Source: Agarophyton chilense (lineage: Eukaryota; Rhodophyta; Florideophyceae; Gracilariales; Gracilariaceae). From it: DNA of 64,000 nt. Below the pieces are notes generated by a model that did not search any database, had not been told where the DNA came from, and was given only the letters and a program-made list of their open reading frames with translations. Shown in pieces: positions 12,341 to 21,194 of the stretch. The stretch is taken from the NCBI GenBank assembly GCA_030374765.1, contig JARGXX010000079.1:372001-436000 (forward strand). Direction: 5' to 3'. The translations under genes and the position numbers were made by a program. Position 1 is the first letter of the stretch, and every line of letters starts with the position of its first letter.

Positions 12341-12358
12341 CTTTAAGTTGGGAGACCA
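12341..12358 (-). other. Primer-binding-site-like sequence of the first gypsy copy
   Basis: The minus strand reads TGGTCTCCCAACTTAAAG, close to TGGTCTCCCGACTTAGAA found just behind the 5' LTR of the whole element at 28294. It marks the LTR edge of this decayed copy. Confidence 0.55.
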
Positions 12359-12360
12359 GT

Positions 12361-12916
12361 TTATGTGTTATTCTGCGAAATAATATAAGGGTCTGGAAAG
12401 GGGGTTGATGTCCTCAGAAAATACGGTAGGAAGCGGGCGTCGTCCTGCGAGCGACTGTTTTTAAAAGACGGAAGAAGGTGAGTGAAAGAGGATAATCAGG
12501 AAGAGCCTGAAGAAAGAAACGATTCTGGTAGACAGAAAAGTAGATTCCGAATACGGTAGTACTAAAGACATGCGATATCGGCTCGACAACCATTGTCCAC
12601 TCACAGAAAGAACAATGACACAACAAAAAAAAACAAAACAAACAATAAAGGAAGCGATAAACAGCAAGAAAGGAGTGGATATTATCGGAATAAGATCTTT
12701 ATCTCAAATGAAATTAGCACAGAGAATATAGGTGCTCTTTTTTGATGGCGATTTTAGGATTTTCAGCGAACACTAAGATGGACAGGAGTTGGTTGGTCTC
12801 TTCCTTCGTCACCCGAACCCAAGTGTTCTATATTGTGACAGGAGGAAGAAGAGCTACTGTACTGAAATATTTACAATGTGATGTGCCAGAAAGTAATTGT
12901 AGGACAATGCCCCTAA
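12361..12916 (-). repeat. Probable 5' LTR remains of the first gypsy copy
   Basis: It lies directly upstream (minus strand) of the primer-binding-like site. Only its inner end (TGTGTTATTCTGCG on the plus strand at 12364) vaguely resembles the LTR end at 52875. The outer edge is unknown, and the solo LTR that follows may interrupt it. Confidence 0.35.
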
Positions 12917-13743
12917 TGAGGAAAACCTACGAAGACGTCCGGATCTTCCTCTCACGAGGTAACCGGCGCGGTAGAGCCCTCCCAGGGATCGGCGCGCAAT
13001 GCCGGGTGTAAGCCGGAGCCGAACCGTCGCGACGGGCGCAGGGAGGCTGAAAGAAGCCGAGAATATCCGCCGAAGCGGTGCTTGCGTATCCTCTGAGGAA
13101 GCAAAACCCACGAGAGTGGCGAGCACGACAGGTGTCAGTGCGAGCCGCAAGAGCGGGAATTGCCCAATGAAGGGGAGGAAAAGGGAAGGAAAATGGGAAC
13201 GGAGGCAAGAGGGCGAGGTTGACCACGAGTCGCAAGAGGGGACTCGGGAATAGCCGGCACTGCCGGGTGTAGCAAACCGTATATACGGGCGGAACCACGA
13301 AAGTGGGAATAGATACCCAACACACGAAGGCTGCCTGAACGTCCAAGGGGGTTGGGAAGCCGTGCACCACGGGAAATCCCTCCGTAAGGAGTTGTATATC
13401 CGCGCAGGCGGTTCGACCCAGAGCCAAGATCTGGAAGACCAAGATCACCCTTGTTCGGGAGACTTTACTGGACCGGCGGCCGCGAGGCCGGCGGCCTAAG
13501 TACTGTAGTCACCGTAGAATAGAATAAATAAAGTCTATCCTAAATAGCTAAATGTCCGCCTAACAAAGGGGCCAATCTGGCGGCCACGTGTCGCGCGGGC
13601 GCTGCGGCCACGTGTACGGCACCCGGTCTTGCCGGTGCATCACCGTGAAAACGGATTACACCTACTCATAACGAGGTTGCACGCCGGAGGCTCCGGAAAA
13701 AACTTAAGTCCCCAAAAACCTCCCTGGAGGACGTTGCTCTTCA
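12917..13743 (-). repeat. Probable solo LTR related to the 27-39 kb chromovirus, GC-rich and hairpin-rich
   Basis: On the minus strand it begins TGAAGAGCAACGTCC, like TGTAGAGCAACGCCC at the start of the 27375 LTR, and ends CGTAGGTTTTCCTCA, like CGCCGGGTTTTGCTCCACA at the end of that LTR. Length (about 827 bp) and pyrimidine-rich makeup also agree. It is much GC-richer than its surroundings and packed with short inverted repeats such as CCGCCGAAGCGG and a GC-only palindrome near 13475-13497. No clear target duplication is visible. The 173-codon minus frame inside it is a by-product of base composition. Confidence 0.5.
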
Positions 13744-15294
13744 GTAATTATTCTAAAACAATCGAATGAATTACTTGATGCTCACACCATGGAATTGTAC
13801 GGTTTTGAGATGTTGGACTTTGCATTTAAAGGGCCTGGAAGCAAGTGCGCCATGATGTCAGCAGAGATGACAGACTGACAAAATTTAATGCAGCTGCAAG
13901 GAAAAGATGACGATAGAATACCATAATCAGTGCAAAGAAGAGCACGGAGGATCAAAGGGAAAAAAGAGAGGAGAGGATCGAAGAGAAAGATACAACTGAA
14001 GTAACGAGCACGGGAAAGTAGCACACAAACTAGCAAGAGGACGATGGAAGTTCAGTGCAAGAGGGAGAGGGCAAAATGCTCACTGGTGGAGAAACGCCTT
14101 GAGGGAAAGGAAAGAATCACCGAGAGCACGGACACGGATGACGGCAGGAAAAACTGAGGTAAGGACGGGGAGGTGGAGTTAGCATTAGAACAATGCAACA
14201 ACACAAGAGGCGAGCGCAGAGAATAGAGACCCCAGGGGGCACGGGTAATAGAGAGACAAGAGAATAGGTATAAAAGAAGAGAGAGAAGAAGGGAAGAGAG
14301 AGATCGAGGCGCAAGGGGGCAAGGGAGGAGTAAAAAGTATCCTGGAGACTGAGATCTTCCGGCTTGTGCCGACACTGTCCCACGTAGTAGATACATCATG
14401 GCGCTGACTTCTGCGGACGCGACAACGGTAGTACACATCTATTAAATTAATCATGATTCACAATCTTTTCTTGAATTATTCTTCTCATAACATCTCATTA
14501 CCAAATACAGTACCCAAAATAACTTATAAGTGCCGTATATCGACTTTACTCGTTTCGATCATTCACTTCTGTATGCATTTCGAATGCTACAAATCTCTCT
14601 CTTTCAATCTTTGGAAACAGAATGAGCTTTTCAGTCTGCAAAAAAAGACCTTGCTGTCATCTTCGTACAAAAAAATGCTTTCTGAAACGCCCTGTAGTCG
14701 CGCGGAGAGCGATAAATAACAAAACGAGCCATCTCTGTAGTATCCGCAACATAATTGCGGAGCACGCCTAAGAAAACCTTGTCGTTAAACCTATAGCGGG
14801 TGTTAAATAATTCTACATGTTCTAAAAAGCCCACAAATTTTATCCATTTCAGCTATACATGGAGAGCTAAACATACGTTTTTCTTCGGTGGCGTGTTTTT
14901 CGTGAACTCCGTCAGAAGCCTCATTTTTGCACTGGTATACTACTTGGCTTTTTCGATCAAAGAAGCTTCACGTGAAAAGTTCTCAGAGAAAATATTGAAC
15001 TTGGTTTTTTCTAGATGACAGAAAAGTAGTAGGCATATATTTTTTCACTCTTTCTTCGCATGACATTTTGGTACTCAAAAATAACCGCCCGACATCCACT
15101 GACTAATCACCAGTTAAAAAAAACGCGGGGTAACTGCTGACCACGGAGACATTGCTGCTTTTTCGAACCTTGGATGCGGTACCATGTGGGCATGTTTTTC
15201 TGGGCGAGCGTACCCTTTCCTTGTTTTTTCTTTCTTCTCCTTCCCCCCCTGCGTCGCGAGAGGCGCCGCAGGTTTACATACAAAGATCTCCGAG
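13744..15294. other. Spacer with a long purine-rich tract, no gene seen
   Basis: From about 13880 to 14345 the plus strand is strongly purine-rich, which creates long Leu/Ser/Phe-rich frames on the minus strand (for example 14052-14438). These look like composition artefacts. From 14450 to 15290 the sequence is AT-rich and shows no recognisable feature. Confidence 0.5.
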
Positions 15295-15323
15295 CACGTG
15301 TGGTGCGCAGTGCACCACACGTG
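15295..15323. promoter_or_regulatory. 29-bp perfect palindrome with two G-box cores
   Basis: Two 12-bp arms, CACGTGTGGTGC and GCACCACACGTG, are exact reverse complements separated by GCAGT. Each arm carries CACGTG, the G-box/E-box core bound by bZIP or bHLH factors in other eukaryotes. It lies 1.28 kb upstream of the anion channel gene. A regulatory role is an inference; the palindrome itself is certain. Confidence 0.4.
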
Positions 15324-16601
15324 GTCCACACTTTTCTTTGGCATGTTGACAAAAAGTCCGAAAGTTGGACAAATGATTTTCCACGAGTGGTACTGATTGG
15401 TACCCTTTTACCTTCGGTTAGGGGTTCTGGTAAAGCAAAGACGGAAGTAGGAGCTGTGTTTTCGTAGGGTTTCTGAGAGACCCCGGCCGAAATCAAGGAC
15501 AAAGTTCGTTCTCAAAATTGTACATCTCGTGGTAAAGAAAACCTGCAGCTCCGAATAAATGTCTCATGAAACTTGTGGTTCACAACCCATTTAAATTTCA
15601 CTCGCCACATAATCTTAAAGGCTACCTCATCTCATGATGTGAACTGTAGCGATGCTTTTCGAGTCGGAAGAAAAGTTAGCATTTATCTCTGGACACACCA
15701 ATTCTGTGTCCGTATCTGGTTCTCGAGATCGAAAGTCACGACCAACAGCAACCGAACATTCCACAACAGAAACCGAATATTCTATAAGTCACCATTTACG
15801 GGGCACTGATTTTGCTTGGGTTTAACAGTTCCGCTCGACAAAATGTTGGTCACTGCTATGATACTACTATACTCTTATTGCCTCTGTCATCAATCACAAA
15901 GTTCTTACACACAACGAAAGCGGTAGCTGAGGAAGGGTCTTTCAGCTCAAATACCAAAGTCGACGAAAAGGAAAGAAACGACAAAGAGCGAGCAGGAAAC
16001 ACATCCTTGAAGCACACCAGCTTTCTCTCGCAAAGGGTGAAACCCGATCCTGCCTCGGTAAACCCATTCTGCATTTGGTATTCTTAACACGAGACTTTCG
16101 AAAGCGTAGAAACGGCCGCAGCAACGGTGCGCCATGTGCCACAGAATGTGACAAACAGCAAGAGTTAGTAAAGTTATATTGCCAACCATTAACTTACCGC
16201 ATCTCACAAGTACTGTACCTAAGTAGAGACCTGGCTCGTCATCATTCGACGCTGATGATGTGCAAGGAGCATGTTTTCTTTCAAGATGCATGGTCACCAT
16301 TTTCTTGTCACAAATGCACAGCTTCTCAGTGCGTCGTCACGCCTCTCCGCGCTTGCTTGTTGCGGAACGCGTCGTCTACTGGAGCTCCAAAGCTTTTAGG
16401 ATGCGTGGAGTGCGCCAACTGTACTGAAGGACAGCTCTCATATCCCTCGCTCCCGTGTCCCTCCCATTTGAGTCCAGGACGCTACATGCGAGCCCATTTC
16501 GAGCCTTTGCCCGTGAAGCGATACTCCCCAGCTCTCTTTCAGGTGGAGGAAACGTATTCCCAACCATTGCCTAGCCTGGCTAACGCGCTCGTTTTGCATT
16601 G
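15324..16601. other. Region upstream of the channel gene, no gene supported
   Basis: Overlapping frames on both strands (plus 16075-16602, minus 15947-16300) lack domains. The plus frame ends within the start of the channel gene. It presumably contains the channel promoter and 5' leader. No TATA box could be placed with confidence. Confidence 0.4.
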
Positions 16602-17897
16602 ATGTCTTCGTCCTACGACACATTCGCCCTCCGTCCCACCGCAATCGCAATACAACCGTTGCGACCACCTCCCACGCATGCGGCTCAGTCTGCAGTTCTG
16701 TTGTTTTGGGCGATTATGTTTTCTTTTCAGGCCTCACCTTCCACCGTAATACCGCCTGCATGGCGCCAAAGAATCGTGCAATTCGATGTGTCTTACAATG
16801 CGATTGCTTTGGCCTTCTTTGCCTTCACAGGCTCTCTGAGAATAGCCAGTCGTATTGGCGTCCCGGATATGGCTGCTTCCACTATGTTTTTTGCCTCTCT
16901 TATGGTTTTAGCTCTTTGTTCCTTGTTGACTGTGATGCGAGCCGCAATCTTCCCAGACGCGCTCGTCCGAGACTTTTCCGATCCCCGTCTGATTAATTTC
17001 TTCTTTTTACCGGCTATTATCGTCCCCCTCGCTTTGATCACTGCCCCGCCCCATTTGCGTCATTATCATGTGTTCATGATCCTTTTCTACATATCCTTTA
17101 TCTATCAGTTCTGCTTATCCCTATACACATATGGCCAATGGCTGCAGGTTTCTACTCCGGTGAGCACTGTTTCTCCCCTACTTTTCATGCAGACCATTGC
17201 ATACTTCGTTCTTTCTATATGTGCATCATATCTCAATCTACCAGACATGGCTCTTTTTCTCCTCGTCCCTGGCGTCTTGTTTTGGCTCCTTATTTTTGTC
17301 ACTGTCTTTCAGCACACGACCCCTGCTCTACAGAAGTGGAAGCTAAAACCCAATCCAGTCTTCTGCCTGTTCTTAGCACCCCCAGCTCAAGCTACCATAG
17401 CAATTCTTTTCATGCAAACCGCCAAACAGGCATCGCAACTTGGTTCATCAGCTTCGTTCCTCGAATTACCTTCCTCATTTCCCCGGGATGCACATGCAGA
17501 CATTGCACTGTACCTCGACTTATTCATTTATTTTCTCCTTCTCAGAATATTTCATACATGGCTTCATCAACCTTTTGGCATTGTATGGTGGGCATGTGTC
17601 TTTCCTCTCTCGGGAGCGTCATCCGCTATTATTTTGCGGTGTGAGGGGCAACAGGATGTTTTCTGGAGAGTGCTGGCATCTGCCTCGCTTGCTGTCGCTA
17701 CCATTTCTTTTTTAGTAATCACGGTTTTGACGCTTAAGGCCATTAGAAAAGGAGAGTTTCCGAAAAACAGCTCACTTCGAGAGAGCTATCTCCAGCACTA
17801 CGCTCAGTATGTGAAAGAGACTACTCGTTTTCCTCTGGCGTTGTCGACATCGTTTCCGTTACCGTCTGTGTCGAGCAGTGAAGAGAACTATGTCTGA
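16602..17897 (+). CDS. SLAC1/TehA/Mae1 (TDT) family anion channel or organic-acid transporter
   Basis: This protein of 431 residues has about ten membrane segments, which is the fold of the SLAC1/TehA/Mae1 family. It would move anions such as chloride, nitrate or malate across a membrane, probably the plasma membrane. Family-specific segments are visible: DPRLINFFFLPAI (about 127-139; plant SLAC1 has a similar NFFFAPW), KPNPVFCLFLAPPAQ (about 249-263) and FGIVWWACVFPLSGASSA (about 325-342; compare AWWAYTFPM in SLAC1). The N-terminus is short (about 28 residues before the first hydrophobic segment), so there is no long regulatory tail as in plant guard-cell SLAC1. The C-terminal 45 residues are Ser-rich. 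The first ATG is at 16602 (MSSSYDTF). There are no introns. The substrate is not predictable. Confidence 0.85.
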   Translation: MSSSYDTFALRPTAIAIQPLRPPPTHAAQSAVLLFWAIMFSFQASPSTVIPPAWRQRIVQFDVSYNAIALAFFAFTGSLRIASRIGVPDMAASTMFFASLMVLALCSLLTVMRAAIFPDALVRDFSDPRLINFFFLPAIIVPLALITAPPHLRHYHVFMILFYISFIYQFCLSLYTYGQWLQVSTPVSTVSPLLFMQTIAYFVLSICASYLNLPDMALFLLVPGVLFWLLIFVTVFQHTTPALQKWKLKPNPVFCLFLAPPAQATIAILFMQTAKQASQLGSSASFLELPSSFPRDAHADIALYLDLFIYFLLLRIFHTWLHQPFGIVWWACVFPLSGASSAIILRCEGQQDVFWRVLASASLAVATISFLVITVLTLKAIRKGEFPKNSSLRESYLQHYAQYVKETTRFPLALSTSFPLPSVSSSEENYV

Positions 17898-18374
17898 CTT
17901 CCATATTTGTAACATTTATATTGTACTATAAACCAAACTTTAGCTTTACTCTACATTTAAAAACGCTAAAATCCGAAGTATATCAATTTCATCATATCTG
18001 TGTGTAAAATTTCGACCTCTTAAAACCAAGAAACTTGTAATAATTCATACGGTTTCATTGTATTTGAATTTCATATTTTGGAATATTTTCTCCTTTGGTG
18101 CATATGCAGGTTGCATTTCCACCAACGCTGTTAAAACCTTGGCCACTTGCCGTATCCCTCTAGTGAACAAACATAGCATGTTCCATCGCCTTGAGCTGTG
18201 TACAAGAGATATTGGACCGTCTTGCTCTTCTATAGCTGTAAAGATTTCATGTACGTGACAGTGAAGTAAAGAATATATTTTTCCCTTCCCTGTCTGTTAA
18301 TTGTAGGTTGAACAACCAATTCTTCCTAAAACGTTCTACACGTTACTAATAAAGTTGCATTGTGCTGCACGTCT
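17898..18374. other. Convergent intergenic region
   Basis: This 477-bp AT-rich spacer lies between the 3' ends of the channel gene (+) and the DUF1499 gene (-). It must hold both polyadenylation regions. The sequence TACTAATAAA at about 18344-18353 may belong to the plus-strand signal. No gene is seen. Confidence 0.5.
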
Positions 18375-19049
18375 TCATCGAACAGGCCTAGATGAAATAG
18401 GGGCGTTTTCGATTATGGAATCAATATCAACAACAGAAGGTCCAAATCTATCAAAAGGACTCTCAAACAAACCAAACACACGCACTCGATTCCTCTGTAC
18501 ATACAATCGCGTAAGACGTGACCGCACAGCAATTCGTCGTAACCGTGCACGGTTACTGGCAAAGTCGAATGCTGTATCTTTTCTTTCCGCTCGGAAATGA
18601 ACCAAGGCATCATCGGGCGGAAAGTAGAACTCGGCGACATCTATTACACCCCCAACCATTTCGAACTCGAACCGCAAATATTTTCCTGTCTCCTCAATTA
18701 AATCCGCGCCTTTCTCCTGCAAAGCGGCGTGTCGTACAGCTTCCAAAGCTTGGCGGGGTGTGATTGTAGTGGGATCATATTCAAACGGCTCCACGAAGGA
18801 CGGGGGAACATCATGTTGTGACACAATGCAAGAGATGCGAGGCGGCTCGCATGTGCGAAGCAAACCGTCGCGAAGCACATCTTCACCAAGGGCAGTCGCA
18901 TGAAGAGGATGCGTCGCAACTGCAACGGCCACTAGCGTCGAGGCGACGCATGTAGTTAAACGGCACAAATTGGCAGGCCATTGAAGCGCAGAGGAGAAGC
19001 CCGTCCATTGCGGAATATAGGCTTGAGCGGACGAGAGCGACGGTGGCAT
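18375..19049 (-). CDS. DUF1499 family protein, probably plastid-targeted
   Basis: The product of 224 residues has a hydrophobic N-terminal stretch followed by an Ala-x-Ala-like cleavage site (about VASTLVAVAVATHPLHATA, residues 35-53), preceded by a Ser/Gln-rich leader. This arrangement is typical of a plastid or thylakoid-lumen targeting sequence. The DUF1499 domain covers about residues 66-180: RISCIVSQ, a YDP segment, YLRFEFE, VIDVAEFYFPPDDALVHFRAE and DFASNRARLRRI match the usual pattern (acidic FYF strand, His-x-Arg, then N-x-x-R). The biochemical function of the family is poorly known. It is convergent with the channel gene and divergent from the hydrolase gene. The start is the first ATG of the frame. 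Confidence 0.8.
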   Translation of the reverse strand: MPPSLSSAQAYIPQWTGFSSALQWPANLCRLTTCVASTLVAVAVATHPLHATALGEDVLRDGLLRTCEPPRISCIVSQHDVPPSFVEPFEYDPTTITPRQALEAVRHAALQEKGADLIEETGKYLRFEFEMVGGVIDVAEFYFPPDDALVHFRAERKDTAFDFASNRARLRRIAVRSRLTRLYVQRNRVRVFGLFESPFDRFGPSVVDIDSIIENAPISSRPVR

Positions 19050-19600
19050 TGACGCTCAACAATCGGCCCCTGTGATCGAGGAAGGGTAGCGATAGGGTAA
19101 GTAGTGGAACAAATGATTTCGAACGCTGTTAAGGTTCGCGTATGATACATATATCCCTACGTAGTGTGCCTTCTGCACATGTCACACACGCGTAGCGCGC
19201 CCAATGCTGAACACACATTCCCTGTGATTGGTTTTAAATTCTGCTCCCGCGCAGATTAATTTTTGGATAGCGGTTTAAAGAACAAAACGGTGAGTAAAGT
19301 TAAGGGCTAGCAACCCTACCCTTCGTATCTACACTTCAGTATCTTGCAACGGCAACACATGCTAAGCACGCGGCATTTCGGGAAGTATAAAACTTTCGAA
19401 CTGTAACCCCACACTGCTGTTCTGGTCAACGGTCACTTTCATTTGTTTTCTCAAAATGGTAGCCCTTTATCCAAGATTAACAGTCTTACACTTAGAAACA
19501 CTATCCTTATCCATCACGTCAAAAGAGATCTATTCACTCGCGTTGAGCAGTTGGCACTTCCTTAAAAATTTTACTACTTAAACTTCGTGACTCATTGGGA
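19050..19600. promoter_or_regulatory. Divergent promoter region
   Basis: The 550 bp between two divergent genes carry CCAAT at 19201 on the plus strand and ATTGG at 19227-19231 (CCAAT on the minus strand), 26 bp apart, a plausible bidirectional arrangement. No further motif is certain. Confidence 0.35.
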
Positions 19601-19693
19601 ATGTGCACCCACCCCAATCAACTGAAACCGCGGCCGCTCCATTCTGCTGTTGCCCGAAAATCTCTGATTGCCATTCTCCATCAACTCACAGCC

Positions 19694-20728
19694 ATGCCCT
19701 TTGTGAACGCCCTTCTTTTTCTGGCATTTTTTACCTCACACACCGCTCTCGTTGCGGCGTGGAACCCTTTAGACATCATCAAGGACTACTTCCCATGCAC
19801 GGTGCTTCGTCTCTCGCGTCAGCAATGGACCACAACGTACAATGAACCGTCCTTAATCCCGCTATCCGAACGAAATGTTACCCAGAAGCAAATCAAAGGG
19901 CTCGTTGCCGGTGTGAACTTTACTTGCGGTAGCACCATTCCCGTCACCGGTCATACTCTTCTTTGCTCAACACAAGGCTTTTCGTTTGAGCCGCCACGCT
20001 CTGCTCGGTACGCAGTTGTGTTTGTGCATGGCATTACATCACCTGGGAGAGAGGCTTCAACCATATCAGTGTTGGCACGGCTGCTGGCAACTGACCCCGA
20101 CCTCGGTTCGCAGATCCGCATTGACTTTCCTTTGTACCAGCTCCGTCGTCTCACCTTTTCGGAATTTAGGTCTCCACCTGTAGAGGTAGCACGTTCCTAC
20201 TTCGATCTTTTAGCACCACCGAAGTCCACTGCTCTACAGGATTTAATTGCAGCTGATACTGATCGACTGGGTCTGTATCGTGCGACCCAATTCATTGACT
20301 TCACCGTTCGTTCGCAGATGTGCAAAGCCTCTATCCCAACGTCGCGCGTAGCGATTTTGGGACACTCTCTCGGCGGCTTTGCCACGCTGGAGACTGTTAT
20401 GTCCACAGGACTAGACCTGGCCGGTGCGATTGTTGTCTCCGGTAGCTTGCCGAGGGCTGGCGATTATATTCAAGCCAACGTGCAGGCGTTCAATACAATG
20501 CCCAGACAGTTCAATATCACCATGATCCACGGAACAAATGACGACATTGTTCCATTCGTATTTGCCAACATCTCAGCTCAGATATTGAAACCGGTGTTCA
20601 ATTCACTTGGAGGAGGTTTCAATTTTAAACCGCTCCAGGGACTGGATCACTTCAACACGTTGTTCCGTGATCGGCAGTTCTACGACCTCGCTCAAAGGGC
20701 TCTACGACAGGCGTTTATCCGTTCGTAA
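19694..20728 (+). CDS. Secreted or secretory-pathway alpha/beta hydrolase (carboxylesterase/lipase-like)
   Basis: The protein of 344 residues from the ATG at 19694 begins with a clear signal peptide (MPFVNALLFLAFFTSHTALVAA). The context GCCATGC and the signal peptide favour this start; an in-frame ATG at 19601 would add 31 residues. The hydrolase fold is shown by FVHG (oxyanion region), the nucleophile motif GHSLGG with Ser225, HGTNDDIVPF with Asp283, and the closing His in GLDHF (His319), all in the correct order. The substrate is unknown: an acyl-ester hydrolase of the phospholipase/carboxylesterase type is most likely. The mature protein has several N-x-S/T sites, consistent with secretion. 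Intronless, in tandem with the next gene. Confidence 0.8.
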   Translation: MPFVNALLFLAFFTSHTALVAAWNPLDIIKDYFPCTVLRLSRQQWTTTYNEPSLIPLSERNVTQKQIKGLVAGVNFTCGSTIPVTGHTLLCSTQGFSFEPPRSARYAVVFVHGITSPGREASTISVLARLLATDPDLGSQIRIDFPLYQLRRLTFSEFRSPPVEVARSYFDLLAPPKSTALQDLIAADTDRLGLYRATQFIDFTVRSQMCKASIPTSRVAILGHSLGGFATLETVMSTGLDLAGAIVVSGSLPRAGDYIQANVQAFNTMPRQFNITMIHGTNDDIVPFVFANISAQILKPVFNSLGGGFNFKPLQGLDHFNTLFRDRQFYDLAQRALRQAFIRS

Positions 20729-21194
20729 TCATTTATGCCCCGCCATGTCGCTCACATCATATCTGAAACCATATTTTGCTTTGATAGGTTCTTTTCCTGT
20801 AGTTTACTCGCATTAAAATACTGACAACTGCGGTTGACATCTTGACAGCTTTCGTATGCCATCATGAGATCTGCCACGTTGCAACACGCTCTGCTGACAC
20901 CCGTTGTCACACTACATGTGCCGCCGTACCCAAACCTTGCTGGTGCGGTCTATGTGACGTTTTGCACAGCCACTGCACAAGTTCGCCGGTTCGAAGCCAA
21001 TGATTCGCGAAACTAGTGTTTCGTCAGCTCCTCCCCTCGCCTCAACCCCCGTCGGCTCGTAACGCTCTAGCTGCGTGCACGCTTCGTTTTTGGTTCGCGG
21101 TCATGAGCGTCGAGGCAGCAGCATTTCCACCGCTTAGTTCCGTTCGGCTCACATTGTTACACCCCCGGCTGCCGGAGAGCTCCATTCAGTCATC
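20729..21194. promoter_or_regulatory. Short tandem intergenic region
   Basis: These 466 bp separate the hydrolase gene from the protease-like gene. They should contain the end of the first transcript and the promoter of the second. No motif stands out. Confidence 0.3.

Larger units (their letters stand above)
5350..12360 (-). mobile_element. Decayed Ty3/gypsy element (first copy)
   Basis: Minus-strand fragments follow the gypsy order from high to low coordinate: primer-binding-like site (12358-12341), gag beginning near 11993, protease, reverse transcriptase (about 8.5-7.8 kb), RNase H (about 7.7-7.4 kb), linker and integrase (about 6.5-5.36 kb). The integrase end contains VEGHVFVRIEKKDN, like the same region of the elements at 27-39 kb and 53-58.7 kb. 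The gag start closely resembles that of the element at 62.2-64 kb. It is an old fossil, broken many times (well over ten), and it also carries an inserted solo LTR. Its 3' LTR could not be located. Confidence 0.8.

Noticed and set aside
12927-13448. 173-codon minus-strand frame, Pro/Phe/Arg-rich
   Set aside because: It lies inside a GC-rich probable solo LTR. The frame follows from base composition and has no domain.
14052-14454. Overlapping Leu/Ser-rich minus-strand frames that look like membrane proteins
   Set aside because: They are reverse complements of a purine-rich tract, and all three frames look alike, so this is composition and not coding.
16075-16602. 175-codon Cys-containing plus frame before the channel gene
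   Set aside because: No domain, no good start context, and it overlaps the channel start. Probably 5' leader or promoter.
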